A DNA stretch of 53,001 nucleotides from Gammaproteobacteria bacterium (GTDB taxonomy: Bacteria > Pseudomonadota > Gammaproteobacteria > Enterobacterales > Alteromonadaceae). This document shows positions 8,332 to 16,612 of the stretch, in pieces; position 1 is the stretch's first letter, and every line of letters starts with the position of its first letter. The notes under the pieces are model-generated. The model had not been told where the DNA came from. It saw only the letters and a list, made by a program, of their open reading frames with translations, and searched no databases. The translations under genes and the position numbers were made by a program. The DNA is taken from positions 1-53,001 of the forward strand of contig JABXID010000129.1 of assembly GCA_013373245.1 (NCBI GenBank). The letters are read 5' to 3'.

Positions 8332-10134
8332 TTAATGATTACTTCGTTTAAAAGCGCTCACATGATACATACCTGAAAAAACGCCAGAATGCATTTGTTC
8401 AAACTGGTGCCAGTTTTTAAAATCTCTTTCTGAGCCAATTTCAGGGTACTGCTCTTTAAATGCGTTGAACACCTGGTTTGGAACATTACTCAAACCAGTA
8501 AAGGTAATGCCATGACGCGACATCATTTGGTCTATTTTTAATAGATCGAATCTATGTTCTACGTAATTAAAGCATAAGTCTCTACAGCCACTGACACTGT
8601 AGAAATCATCACTATATTGTAACTTGAATAGTTCACTATTTTTAGGCGCATTTATGACTTGTTGCCTTAGTTGCTTAATATCTGCAAGGCAGGGGAAAAG
8701 CCCCTCCCGTTTGATCAAGTCTTGAGCATAAACTACTGGTTGTCGAGCCATCTCACTATAAAGAGCAAACTGAAAAATACCGTTAGGCGACAGGCATTTA
8801 GTCAGGGACTCAAAGCCTATTTCTGGACTCTCCATATGATGAAGAACACCGGTACACAATATAACGTCAAACGATATGTTAAGCTCATGGACATTAAGAA
8901 TATCACCTTGGACAAAACGAATGTTGGTGAGTTGATGTTCTAGTGCTTTACGCTTTCCGTAGGCTAAGCTGCTTACACTAAGATCCATTGCTGTAATGTC
9001 TAGGGAGTTATCCAGAAGAGCTAGCTCAACAGGCTCAAAGCCTGTTCCACAACCTGCAATTAGCACCGCTAGTTGTGGTTTATTAACATTATGTTCAGTA
9101 CGAAAAAGTTTAGTAGCGTTGACTTGGTTATTTACTTGCCATCTTGGATAAGGATTCTGTTCATATTGACTCTTCACTAGTTGTGACACTGTATTAGAAA
9201 TACTTGTTTTTGTTTCAATGCTGGAACGTAATTGTTTTTCTTTTAACGGTTCGTGAAATAGCTTTTTTGCAATATCTTCAAACAGGTCAGAATATTCACT
9301 AACTAACAAACTTTCTATGATTGGTGTTAGCTGTATCGAAGGTTGTTCATACATGCAAAGGGTAAGAAGGTAAGTCGCTAATTCGGTAAGGTTGCGAAAA
9401 GCTTTGGTCTGATAATCAATAAGTTGAGTTAGTTCGAGCTCACTTATATGAAATACATATTCATTATGAAAGCATTGTAAGCACATAGCACAGGCCAACT
9501 TTAAGGTATCTGTGTCTTGACAACCACCTATCAACGCTTTCAATAATTGTTCTCTCAATTGAATTAAACGCTGTTCAAGCTCGAGGTCGGTATTTATAAC
9601 CGTTGATAAATACGAAAGAAGTAACTGGCTGTGTTTAGCATTAGATATTAACACAGGAGATTTTAGCTCTGGGCTCAATTTTAATTGATTACCACATAGC
9701 CAGCCCAGAACACTCACATTTGCTGATTTGCTGTTTAAACAATGAATAATGCCTTCTTGGATCTCTGGTATAAAAATTTGCGGCGAGAGTTTTGATAGAA
9801 CATTTATTAATCCATTGGTTACATTTATGTTATCGGGGGCACGTTTTGTTGCATCGAACAATATTGAATAGGCGCTCGATGCATCTTTTACTTCGAGATA
9901 TAGGTTCGCAAGTTCAATATGGATGTCAACATTATGAGGCTCTAATTCGATACAACGTTCATAAGTTTGAATAGCCTGATGAGTATATTTCAGCTTATTA
10001 AGACATTGAGCTAAACAGCGGTAACTGTGTGCACATAGTGGGTTAAGCTGCAAATTTTGTTCAATAAGCGCTATTGCTTCTTTAAACTTATTTTGTGTAA
10101 TGAGTCGGTCAATATTTACAGACATTATTTCCAT
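8332..10134 (-). CDS. TPR-repeat class I SAM-dependent methyltransferase
   Basis: This 600-residue protein has tetratricopeptide-like repeats at about 5-115, a helical middle and a methyltransferase domain at about 320-560. The SAM-binding motif I is LIAGCGTGFE (residues 358-367). The acidic residue at the end of strand 2 is Asp384 in AMDLS, and VLHHMESP follows strand 4. The preceding YEQNPYPRW box is typical of this TPR-methyltransferase group. It is the last gene of the TonB receptor-halogenase unit, 92 bases after the second halogenase. The substrate is unknown; a protein or a halogenase-related small molecule are both possible. An alternative start is the ATG three codons downstream (MSVNID). 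Confidence 0.85.
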   Translation of the reverse strand: MEIMSVNIDRLITQNKFKEAIALIEQNLQLNPLCAHSYRCLAQCLNKLKYTHQAIQTYERCIELEPHNVDIHIELANLYLEVKDASSAYSILFDATKRAPDNINVTNGLINVLSKLSPQIFIPEIQEGIIHCLNSKSANVSVLGWLCGNQLKLSPELKSPVLISNAKHSQLLLSYLSTVINTDLELEQRLIQLREQLLKALIGGCQDTDTLKLACAMCLQCFHNEYVFHISELELTQLIDYQTKAFRNLTELATYLLTLCMYEQPSIQLTPIIESLLVSEYSDLFEDIAKKLFHEPLKEKQLRSSIETKTSISNTVSQLVKSQYEQNPYPRWQVNNQVNATKLFRTEHNVNKPQLAVLIAGCGTGFEPVELALLDNSLDITAMDLSVSSLAYGKRKALEHQLTNIRFVQGDILNVHELNISFDVILCTGVLHHMESPEIGFESLTKCLSPNGIFQFALYSEMARQPVVYAQDLIKREGLFPCLADIKQLRQQVINAPKNSELFKLQYSDDFYSVSGCRDLCFNYVEHRFDLLKIDQMMSRHGITFTGLSNVPNQVFNAFKEQYPEIGSERDFKNWHQFEQMHSGVFSGMYHVSAFKRSNH

Positions 10135-10154
10135 ACATTATAAAAAATAACGCG

Positions 10155-10184
10155 AGAAAACGTTCTGCCTATGAGTCGTTTTCT
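10155..10184. other. Stem-loop between halogenase and methyltransferase genes
   Basis: AGAAAACG (10155-10162) and CGTTTTCT (10177-10184) form an 8-bp perfect stem around a 14-base loop. There is no adjacent T run on the coding strand, so it may be a processing or stability element rather than a terminator. Confidence 0.35.
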
Positions 10185-10226
10185 TACCGCTAATTAAGGT
10201 CATGCTCTTTTTTGTGAAACTATAAG

Positions 10227-11723
10227 TTAGTTAGCTTTACAGTTTTTATCTAAAAACTCTTGATGAGTCGGTAGTTGATCAACTACTTTTTGTATAGATT
10301 CTTTAGCCTCGTTTAATACTTTATTGATCATTTCAGAGTCTAGATTATTTACACGTGGACAATACTTTTGTGGACGAACATTCATACCTTCAAATACAGA
10401 TTGCCAGCTTGGCGCTCTAAATAACTCGTCGATACCTTCTCGTAAATTTCCATGTGATTTGAATAATTCAATTCGCTCTTTTAATCCTTGTGGAATATCC
10501 ATGGTTTTACAGTGTTTCCAAAATTCGGTGTCTTCTCGATTCGTTAAACAATAATGTAATACGATAAAGTCTCTAATTTCCTCGTAGTCCATTCTCATTC
10601 TGCGGTTGTACTCTTCAATATGTGTAGGCTCACATTCTTGATCGGGATAATACTTTAAGAACAAATCAATACTACGCTGCACAAGATGAATTGCGGTTGC
10701 TTCAAGTGGTTCAATAAAGCCAGAAGATAAACCTAACGATAGACAGTTTTTGTTCCAAATCGATTTTCGTATACCCGCTTTAAACGGAATAACAACTGGC
10801 TCGGTAATAGGCTCCCCATCAATAAATTCCAACAACTGTTTTTTAGCTTCTTCATCAGAGCAATGTTTACTTGAGTAAACATATCCGTTGCCAACTCGGT
10901 GTTGCAATGGAATTCTCCAACTCCAGCCATGATCTCTTGCTGTGGAAACCGTATAAGGAAGGGCTTCTCCAGAACACTTCGTTTGAACTGCGACAGCTTT
11001 ATCACAAGGCAAATAATCTAACCAATCTTCATATTCTATACCCATATTTTTTTCAATTAACAAAGCGCTAAAACCAGTACAGTCTATGAAAAAGTCACCT
11101 GTGATTTCTTTACCAGAGTCCAATTTTAGGCTTGAAATACGACCATCCTCGTGATTTTGGACGTGAACTATTTTACCTTCGGTTCTGACTACGCCTTTAT
11201 CGTTGCAGTATTGATTCAAGTACTTGGCTACTAGGCTTGCGTCAACGTGCAGAGCATAGCTGGCACCTGATAGAGGACTATTTTTCGCTTGTTGCGGTGG
11301 GAAAAACTTGTTGCTTTTCGCCATTACATTACATGGTGAAAATGATTGCAGTTCACTATCATTTCCTTCGTACTTTGCTTTCAACCATGCTTGATAAAAT
11401 TCGTGAACACCAAACTTTATCCCTAAGCTGCCAAAAGGATGGAAATAACTATCACCTTTGTTTGACCAGTCAGGAAATTCGATCCCCACTTTAAAAGTAC
11501 CGTGAACACTTTTGATAAAGTCTTTTTCGTTGATACCCAAGTTGTTGATTAAGCCAACAAACGGGGGGATAGTTGATTCACCTACTCCAATGGTGCCAAT
11601 TTGTTCTGACTCTACCAATTCTATTTCAAGCTGCTCTCTAGAAAACTGGTGAGATAATATGGATGCGGCTAACCAGCCAGAGGTACCGCCACCAGCGATT
11701 ACTATTTTTTTTATTGGTTTCAT
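10227..11723 (-). CDS. Flavin-dependent tryptophan-halogenase-family protein (second of the pair)
   Basis: The protein has 498 residues, within the usual 500-540 range. The FAD-binding GGGTSGW motif is at 11-17. The halogenase signature WSWRIP is at 277-282. The lysine that carries the halogenating species in characterised enzymes aligns with Lys78 in FKVGIEFPDW, and the active-site glutamate aligns with Glu348 in SSGFIEPLE. The start overlaps the previous halogenase stop in an ATGA arrangement, so translation is coupled. Halogenation of an indole or other aromatic is the family reaction. Members next to TonB receptors have mostly unknown substrates, so a true halogenase role is not proven. 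Confidence 0.9.
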   Translation of the reverse strand: MKPIKKIVIAGGGTSGWLAASILSHQFSREQLEIELVESEQIGTIGVGESTIPPFVGLINNLGINEKDFIKSVHGTFKVGIEFPDWSNKGDSYFHPFGSLGIKFGVHEFYQAWLKAKYEGNDSELQSFSPCNVMAKSNKFFPPQQAKNSPLSGASYALHVDASLVAKYLNQYCNDKGVVRTEGKIVHVQNHEDGRISSLKLDSGKEITGDFFIDCTGFSALLIEKNMGIEYEDWLDYLPCDKAVAVQTKCSGEALPYTVSTARDHGWSWRIPLQHRVGNGYVYSSKHCSDEEAKKQLLEFIDGEPITEPVVIPFKAGIRKSIWNKNCLSLGLSSGFIEPLEATAIHLVQRSIDLFLKYYPDQECEPTHIEEYNRRMRMDYEEIRDFIVLHYCLTNREDTEFWKHCKTMDIPQGLKERIELFKSHGNLREGIDELFRAPSWQSVFEGMNVRPQKYCPRVNNLDSEMINKVLNEAKESIQKVVDQLPTHQEFLDKNCKAN

Positions 11724-13219
11724 GTCTTGTCTCTTTTGTATGTTCTTAAAAAGTCATCATGGTCTTTCGCGTTTGTTACGAAGTTGGTCACTGACTCTTT
11801 CATAGCATTTAAGCTTGTTGTTAGATAGTCGTTAGGTAAACTATCGACACTTAAGTCGTAAGATTTTGGATATAAATTGAATCCGGAATATATTGCTTGC
11901 CAACTGGCAGGGTGAAACATTTCCCACCTATACCGAAGAAAGTAGCCGCGGTGTTTATATAGATTTATTTTTTTATCAAGAGTGTCTGGGATATCCATTG
12001 CGCGGCACTTAGACCAGAACTCACTATCTTTACGTTGATTTAACTTGTAGTGGAGTATGATGAAGTCTCTAACTCGTTCATATTCCAACGCTGAAACTTC
12101 GTTATATTCATCGATAATGTATGGATCAAAACCGTTGGTCGGGAATAATTGTTTTACCCGCTCGATGGCAGTTTCAATTAACGCGATACTGGTACTTTCA
12201 AGTGGCTCTAAGAAGCCTGACGATAAGCCGATGGCAACACAGTTTTTGTACCACGATTTTTCCCTACGCCCTGGTGTAAAACGTATAAATTTAGGTTCAT
12301 CCATTACGTCTTCTAAGTTAGCCAAAAGCTCCGTTTTAGCTGTTTCATCATCAATGAATTTGCTTGAATAGACGTATCCGTTACCAGTTCTATGTTGTAA
12401 CGGAATTCGCCACTGCCAGCCAGCCGTTCTCGCTGTTACCTGAGTATAGGGCGGTGTTGGTTTAGTTGACGCTGATGGCGCAAAATAAGCGCTATCACAA
12501 AGTAGTAGTTCACTCCAGTCTATATATGGCACTCCGAGCGCTTTACCAATCAGTACACTTCTAAATCCGCTACAGTCAATGAAAAAGTCCGCCGTAATAG
12601 TTTTACCACTGGCTAGCGTCAAACTATCGATATAACCACTGTCTTTTTTTAGGCCAACGTGTTCAATAGTATCAGAATGGTGTTTTACATCTCGTTCGAT
12701 AGCGTACTCTTTTAGGTGGTTAGCAAATAACTTTGCATCTAAGTGAAGCGCCCAATCAAAAACGGCTAAGCTAGATTGAGGATTCGGAATTGGCTGCGAA
12801 AATTTGTTGTTGTGAGCTAACATGCAACCTAATGAGTATTCGTCAAATTTCGTTTGGCTTCCTAAACTTTTGGCTTTTAACCAGTAATGAATGAAGTTAA
12901 CATTTTTTAAATCTTGACCAAACGAACCAAAGGGGTGAATGAAACTCGAACTTTCGTTTAACCAACCGTCAAATTTGATCCCTAATTTGCATGTACCATT
13001 GGTGGCCGTAAGCACTTGCTCGTCATTCATCCCAAGACTTTTATAAAAGTTTCTAATCGTAGGGGTTGTGGCTTCTCCTACACCAACGGTATCTATTTCA
13101 GGTGATTCTATTAAAGATATCGATAAATTTGTTCCTCTAAAATGTTGCGCTAAACTTGCCGCAGTCATCCAGCCAGCCGTGCCACCACCGACTATGACTA
13201 AGGATTTTACATAACTCAA
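11720..13219 (-). CDS. Flavin-dependent tryptophan-halogenase-family protein (first of the pair)
   Basis: The frame is open to an ATG at 13264. However, a GAGGTGG ribosome site sits five bases before a TTG at 13219 that gives MSYVKSLVIVGGG, so I take TTG as the start (499 residues). This makes it almost the same length as its neighbour. GGGTAGW is at 11-17, the catalytic lysine equivalent is Lys78 in CKLGIKF, WQWRIP is at 268-273, and the conserved glutamate is Glu338 in SSGFLEPLEST. It lies directly behind the TonB receptor, separated by a strong stem-loop, and overlaps the next halogenase by four bases. The two proteins are clear paralogues but well diverged. Substrate unknown. Confidence 0.88.
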   Translation of the reverse strand: MSYVKSLVIVGGGTAGWMTAASLAQHFRGTNLSISLIESPEIDTVGVGEATTPTIRNFYKSLGMNDEQVLTATNGTCKLGIKFDGWLNESSSFIHPFGSFGQDLKNVNFIHYWLKAKSLGSQTKFDEYSLGCMLAHNNKFSQPIPNPQSSLAVFDWALHLDAKLFANHLKEYAIERDVKHHSDTIEHVGLKKDSGYIDSLTLASGKTITADFFIDCSGFRSVLIGKALGVPYIDWSELLLCDSAYFAPSASTKPTPPYTQVTARTAGWQWRIPLQHRTGNGYVYSSKFIDDETAKTELLANLEDVMDEPKFIRFTPGRREKSWYKNCVAIGLSSGFLEPLESTSIALIETAIERVKQLFPTNGFDPYIIDEYNEVSALEYERVRDFIILHYKLNQRKDSEFWSKCRAMDIPDTLDKKINLYKHRGYFLRYRWEMFHPASWQAIYSGFNLYPKSYDLSVDSLPNDYLTTSLNAMKESVTNFVTNAKDHDDFLRTYKRDKT

Positions 13220-13240
13220 AATAACCACCTCATTTAAATA

Positions 13241-13276
13241 AAAACACCGCAGCGATGGGAGCACCTGCGGTGTTTT
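13241..13276 (-). terminator. Strong stem-loop between TonB receptor and halogenase genes
   Basis: AAAACACCGCAG (13241-13252) and CTGCGGTGTTTT (13265-13276) give a perfect 12-bp stem with a 12-base loop. On the minus strand it is followed by a T-rich tail before the halogenase ribosome site. It probably ends most receptor transcripts, letting only read-through reach the halogenases. That would set a high receptor to enzyme ratio. Confidence 0.75.
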
Positions 13277-13304
13277 GTTTACAGCTAACTATTGTAAATA
13301 GTTA

Positions 13305-16300
13305 TTATAGTTTCGCTCTTACACCAATAGTATAGCGTGCTTCAAACTCGTTCAACTGCCAGAATTGAGTTGGACCTGTTCCCCAATCTAAGTAATAAGT
13401 TTCTTGTTCACCTGTAATGTTAGAGCCATTTAGGTAAATAGAAATGTTTTCACTATAAGAATAGGTAATTTGAGCATCTAGATAGCCAATGCTGTTTTGA
13501 TAGCCTGGCACTCCGCCTTGAGAGCCGGTATAACGCTCACTACGGTGGTTATAAGCGATTCTCGCTTGGAACTTATCGTCTTGGTACCAAGTTGAGAAGT
13601 TGAATTGGTGCTCAGAGTTATCCACGAATGGTAAGTCATTACCAGCTGGATCAGTATCATTAGAGTCGCTTGGCGCCCAAGTATAGTTAGTGTCGATACC
13701 AAAGTTCTCTAAAGGACCTGACATAAAGTCGCTAAACGCAAATTTAGAACCAGCTTCTAGACCAGAAATAACACCACCTTCACCTAAGACGACAGTTGTT
13801 ACTGGTACTTCACGACGAATTACACCATCAGAGTCTGGGAAAGAATCTCTTCTCTCACCGCCAGCGGTAAAGCTTTCAATGTCAACTTTAAACGCAGCAA
13901 CATGAAACATTGACTCTGAACCATAATAATACTCCGCTGATAAGTCTAAGTTAGTGGTACGCCACGGTTCTAATTGAGGGTTACCACCTTCATTTGCACC
14001 TGATACACATCGTCCACCTACAATTGTCGGATCTGTACATGACACCGTATTGATAGTAAGACCACCACCGTATGTGCCAAGGTCATGAGCCATCATATTT
14101 TTGCTCGCTGAGAAACGAATGATGATATCTTGCGTTGGTGCGTACGACAAGTTCAGTGCCGGAAGGACATCTGTATAATCGCTTGACGAGGTATAATCAC
14201 CAATGTCTAGGTTAGTATCACCATAAGCTTGAACCTCACCAGTCAAATTCTGAGTGGTTGAAATCTCTGTGCTGATATAGCGAGCACCAAACGTACCTTT
14301 TACGTTGATGTCTTCTAGTTCGAAGCTAACATCAAAATAAGCACTAGTTTCCTCTAAGTCTACTAAGTAGCTATTACCAGGTTTATGTACGCGATTCGCA
14401 CCACCAAATACTTTTTCGTGGAACGAAGTAACATCATCATAGTCTTTTGGATCTGCTGCCCAAAAGCCAGGGATGCCGCTTGTACCTGAGCCTAAATCAG
14501 TAATGAAAACTGTGTTGTTAAATTCGTCAAGAGACGTAGGACGGTTTACAGTGTAAGCTTGGAACACGCCATCAACGTTCTCACCAGCAGTACATTGAGG
14601 GTTATTCATTACAACGTCAATAGCTTTCCATTGAGCCGCACAACCATCAGCACTCGATGCACCGTTACCCGCATAAAAGTCAGAGAATAAGTGGAAGTTA
14701 CTGATGTCATTTTCACGCTTACTATAACGAACGCCACCTTCAACTTTTGTTATGAACCCTAACGGATAGTCGTCAAATAAGTACTCAGCATCCAAACTTG
14801 CAATCGTGTTTTCTGCTTTGTTTTCTTGGTTATTTTCTGACGAGAATGCGCCTATAGCGTAGCTACCAACATTTGCCATGTAGTCTGCAAGCGTTTTACC
14901 GTCGCCTAAACCACCTTGAATTTGTCTGTCGAATCCAGTCCATCTGTGGTCACTGCCACTCAAGTCTAAATGTAGTTGCGGATTTTCACCGTAACCTAGT
15001 GGGTTAGGCTCAATAAAACGCCCACCGTTCTCACCAACAGTGTCACTTAATCTTGAAGAATCATAGTCGTCAGCAATGCTTGCTGGATAGAATGGATTCA
15101 ATTGGAAGAAGTTGTCATCACCCCAGTTACTCAAGTCACCTTGAGACTGACCATTCATGCTTAAGAACTCTGCTTTATCGTTAATTAAACGACCTTTAAC
15201 TGATAAGTTATCGCCTTCGTAATTTAATTCTAAATTGACGTGAGTAGATTTTGACTCTCTTGTTCTGTTAACGGTAAATGAGTTAACCCATAATGCGTCT
15301 ACGTCATACTCTTGAGTAGAAACCCAATTACCACCCGACCAGTTGTCTCGTGCTATGCCTAAATCAGTTGAATCAGTAGGGGTTAACCAATTTAAAGTTT
15401 GCCAACGGTTAGAGATGTTTAAACCTACTTTGCGGTCATGCTCGACCATGTCTGTATGGAACGCTTCAGCAGTAAACGTTAAACCGTTTCCGAGGTCTGC
15501 TTGGAATGCTAAGTTGATAGCGTCGCGCTTTCTTTCGATTGCTCTGTTAAAACTCTCAAAGCCATGAGGTGCTAAAAATTCATCAGCTCCTTCGCCATAG
15601 CCACCCCAATCATTTGCAGGGAAAATATCACCACCAGTACCAGCGAAGTTATTACCTAAATTTGCTTCGCTAGTTGCTGCTGAAATTAGAAAACCAATGT
15701 TTCCATTGTTCCAGTTGATTAAGCCGTTAGCACTTAAATCATTTTCTTGTGTTTCCGCGCCGTTACCTAGCTCAAGAGCACCTTGCGACGTAAAGCCTTC
15801 GTCTAAATCAAAAGGTCTCCATGTTTTTAAGTCGATCGTACCTGTTAAGCCCGAGCGTTTATTTGTTAAGTCAGTAGACTTATATACGCTTACGCCTTTT
15901 ACTAATTGAGAAGGAATATCACTCAAATTAGGTTGAGCTGAACCAATGTTACCTGCAGTTAACATTTGTTCACCGTTAAGTAGTGTTCTAACCTGAGGTA
16001 AGCCGCGAATATTTACTGTTGATCCTTCACCCGCGCTACGTTGTATTTGTACGCCGGTGATGCGTTGTAATGAGTCTGCGATGGTAACGTCAGGAAGTTT
16101 ACCAATATCTTCGGCTGAAATACCGTCAACTACGCCATCTGCAAATTTTTTCTCGTTGATAGACGCTAATTGAGAGCCTCTAATACCTTTTACCTGAATG
16201 ACTTCAACGTCTTTTTCTGCGTCAGTCTCTTGTGCTAATACTGTTGGTGCGGTGAATGCGCCAAGTGCCAATGACAAGCTTGTCGCTAATTTTGTTTTTA

Positions 16301-16319
16301 CAAAGCGATTATTCTTCAT
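13305..16319 (-). CDS. TonB-dependent receptor, oligosaccharide type
   Basis: This is a 1004-residue outer-membrane receptor. A signal peptide ends at about VLA|QE (residue 29/30). An N-terminal plug domain follows with the familiar AEDIGKLPDVTIADSLQRI and VNIRGLPQVRTLLNG segments, then a long beta-barrel. It belongs to the group of large proteobacterial receptors linked to carbohydrate uptake in Alteromonadales, Xanthomonas and Caulobacter. Here it would carry beta-glucan fragments across the outer membrane. It heads the halogenase-methyltransferase unit. Two LacI-type palindromes lie 40-90 bases upstream of its start, so it is probably induced with the sugar genes. The start has an AGGAC ribosome site. 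Confidence 0.93.
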   Translation of the reverse strand: MKNNRFVKTKLATSLSLALGAFTAPTVLAQETDAEKDVEVIQVKGIRGSQLASINEKKFADGVVDGISAEDIGKLPDVTIADSLQRITGVQIQRSAGEGSTVNIRGLPQVRTLLNGEQMLTAGNIGSAQPNLSDIPSQLVKGVSVYKSTDLTNKRSGLTGTIDLKTWRPFDLDEGFTSQGALELGNGAETQENDLSANGLINWNNGNIGFLISAATSEANLGNNFAGTGGDIFPANDWGGYGEGADEFLAPHGFESFNRAIERKRDAINLAFQADLGNGLTFTAEAFHTDMVEHDRKVGLNISNRWQTLNWLTPTDSTDLGIARDNWSGGNWVSTQEYDVDALWVNSFTVNRTRESKSTHVNLELNYEGDNLSVKGRLINDKAEFLSMNGQSQGDLSNWGDDNFFQLNPFYPASIADDYDSSRLSDTVGENGGRFIEPNPLGYGENPQLHLDLSGSDHRWTGFDRQIQGGLGDGKTLADYMANVGSYAIGAFSSENNQENKAENTIASLDAEYLFDDYPLGFITKVEGGVRYSKRENDISNFHLFSDFYAGNGASSADGCAAQWKAIDVVMNNPQCTAGENVDGVFQAYTVNRPTSLDEFNNTVFITDLGSGTSGIPGFWAADPKDYDDVTSFHEKVFGGANRVHKPGNSYLVDLEETSAYFDVSFELEDINVKGTFGARYISTEISTTQNLTGEVQAYGDTNLDIGDYTSSSDYTDVLPALNLSYAPTQDIIIRFSASKNMMAHDLGTYGGGLTINTVSCTDPTIVGGRCVSGANEGGNPQLEPWRTTNLDLSAEYYYGSESMFHVAAFKVDIESFTAGGERRDSFPDSDGVIRREVPVTTVVLGEGGVISGLEAGSKFAFSDFMSGPLENFGIDTNYTWAPSDSNDTDPAGNDLPFVDNSEHQFNFSTWYQDDKFQARIAYNHRSERYTGSQGGVPGYQNSIGYLDAQITYSYSENISIYLNGSNITGEQETYYLDWGTGPTQFWQLNEFEARYTIGVRAKL

Positions 16320-16358
16320 TTTGTCCTCGCTGTTACCCTATTGTTGTTGTGTGGTTTT

Positions 16359-16372
16359 TGTAAGCGCTTACA
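16359..16372. promoter_or_regulatory. LacI-type operator, TGTAAGCGCTTACA
   Basis: This perfect 14-base palindrome lies 40 bases upstream of the TonB receptor start. The same perfect word is at 16550-16563. Confidence 0.85.
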
Positions 16373-16395
16373 TAAGTATCTTTTTAAAAAGTATT

Positions 16396-16409
16396 TGAAA
16401 GCGCTTACA
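16396..16409. promoter_or_regulatory. LacI-type operator, TGAAAGCGCTTACA
   Basis: It is identical to the site at 4255-4268 and lies 37 bases from the operator at 16359 (start to start). Paired operators upstream of the receptor suggest cooperative repression. Confidence 0.8.
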
Positions 16410-16549
16410 TTTGTAAACATTAATGCAATGTTATAATAACGTCAAGATTAAATCTCATACGTTTTAGTAATTTATTTGAGCTATTACTCTATTGTTCAGT
16501 GCTTATTTGCTTATAATTGTAGAGTAGTAGATGATTTAAATTTACAACT

Positions 16550-16563
16550 TGTAAGCGCTTACA
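16550..16563. promoter_or_regulatory. LacI-type operator, TGTAAGCGCTTACA
   Basis: This perfect palindrome lies 49 bases upstream of the chosen symporter start at 16613. It is placed to control the symporter-GH94-CBM9 unit. A GTG at 16568 that would extend the symporter lies almost on the operator, which argues against that longer start. Confidence 0.85.
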
Positions 16564-16612
16564 ATTAGTGCTTATTATAAAAACATTAATTAAAAACTCA
16601 TGCGAGTTTGAT

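Noticed and set aside
16416-16432. AACATT/AATGTT inverted repeat beside the operators
   Set aside because: Short, A/T rich and likely by chance in this composition; no second copy at the other control region.
16568-16612. Longer GTG start for the symporter
   Set aside because: The GTG lies five bases from the LacI-type operator and adds residues not found in the paralogue; ATG 16613 gives a normal N terminus.
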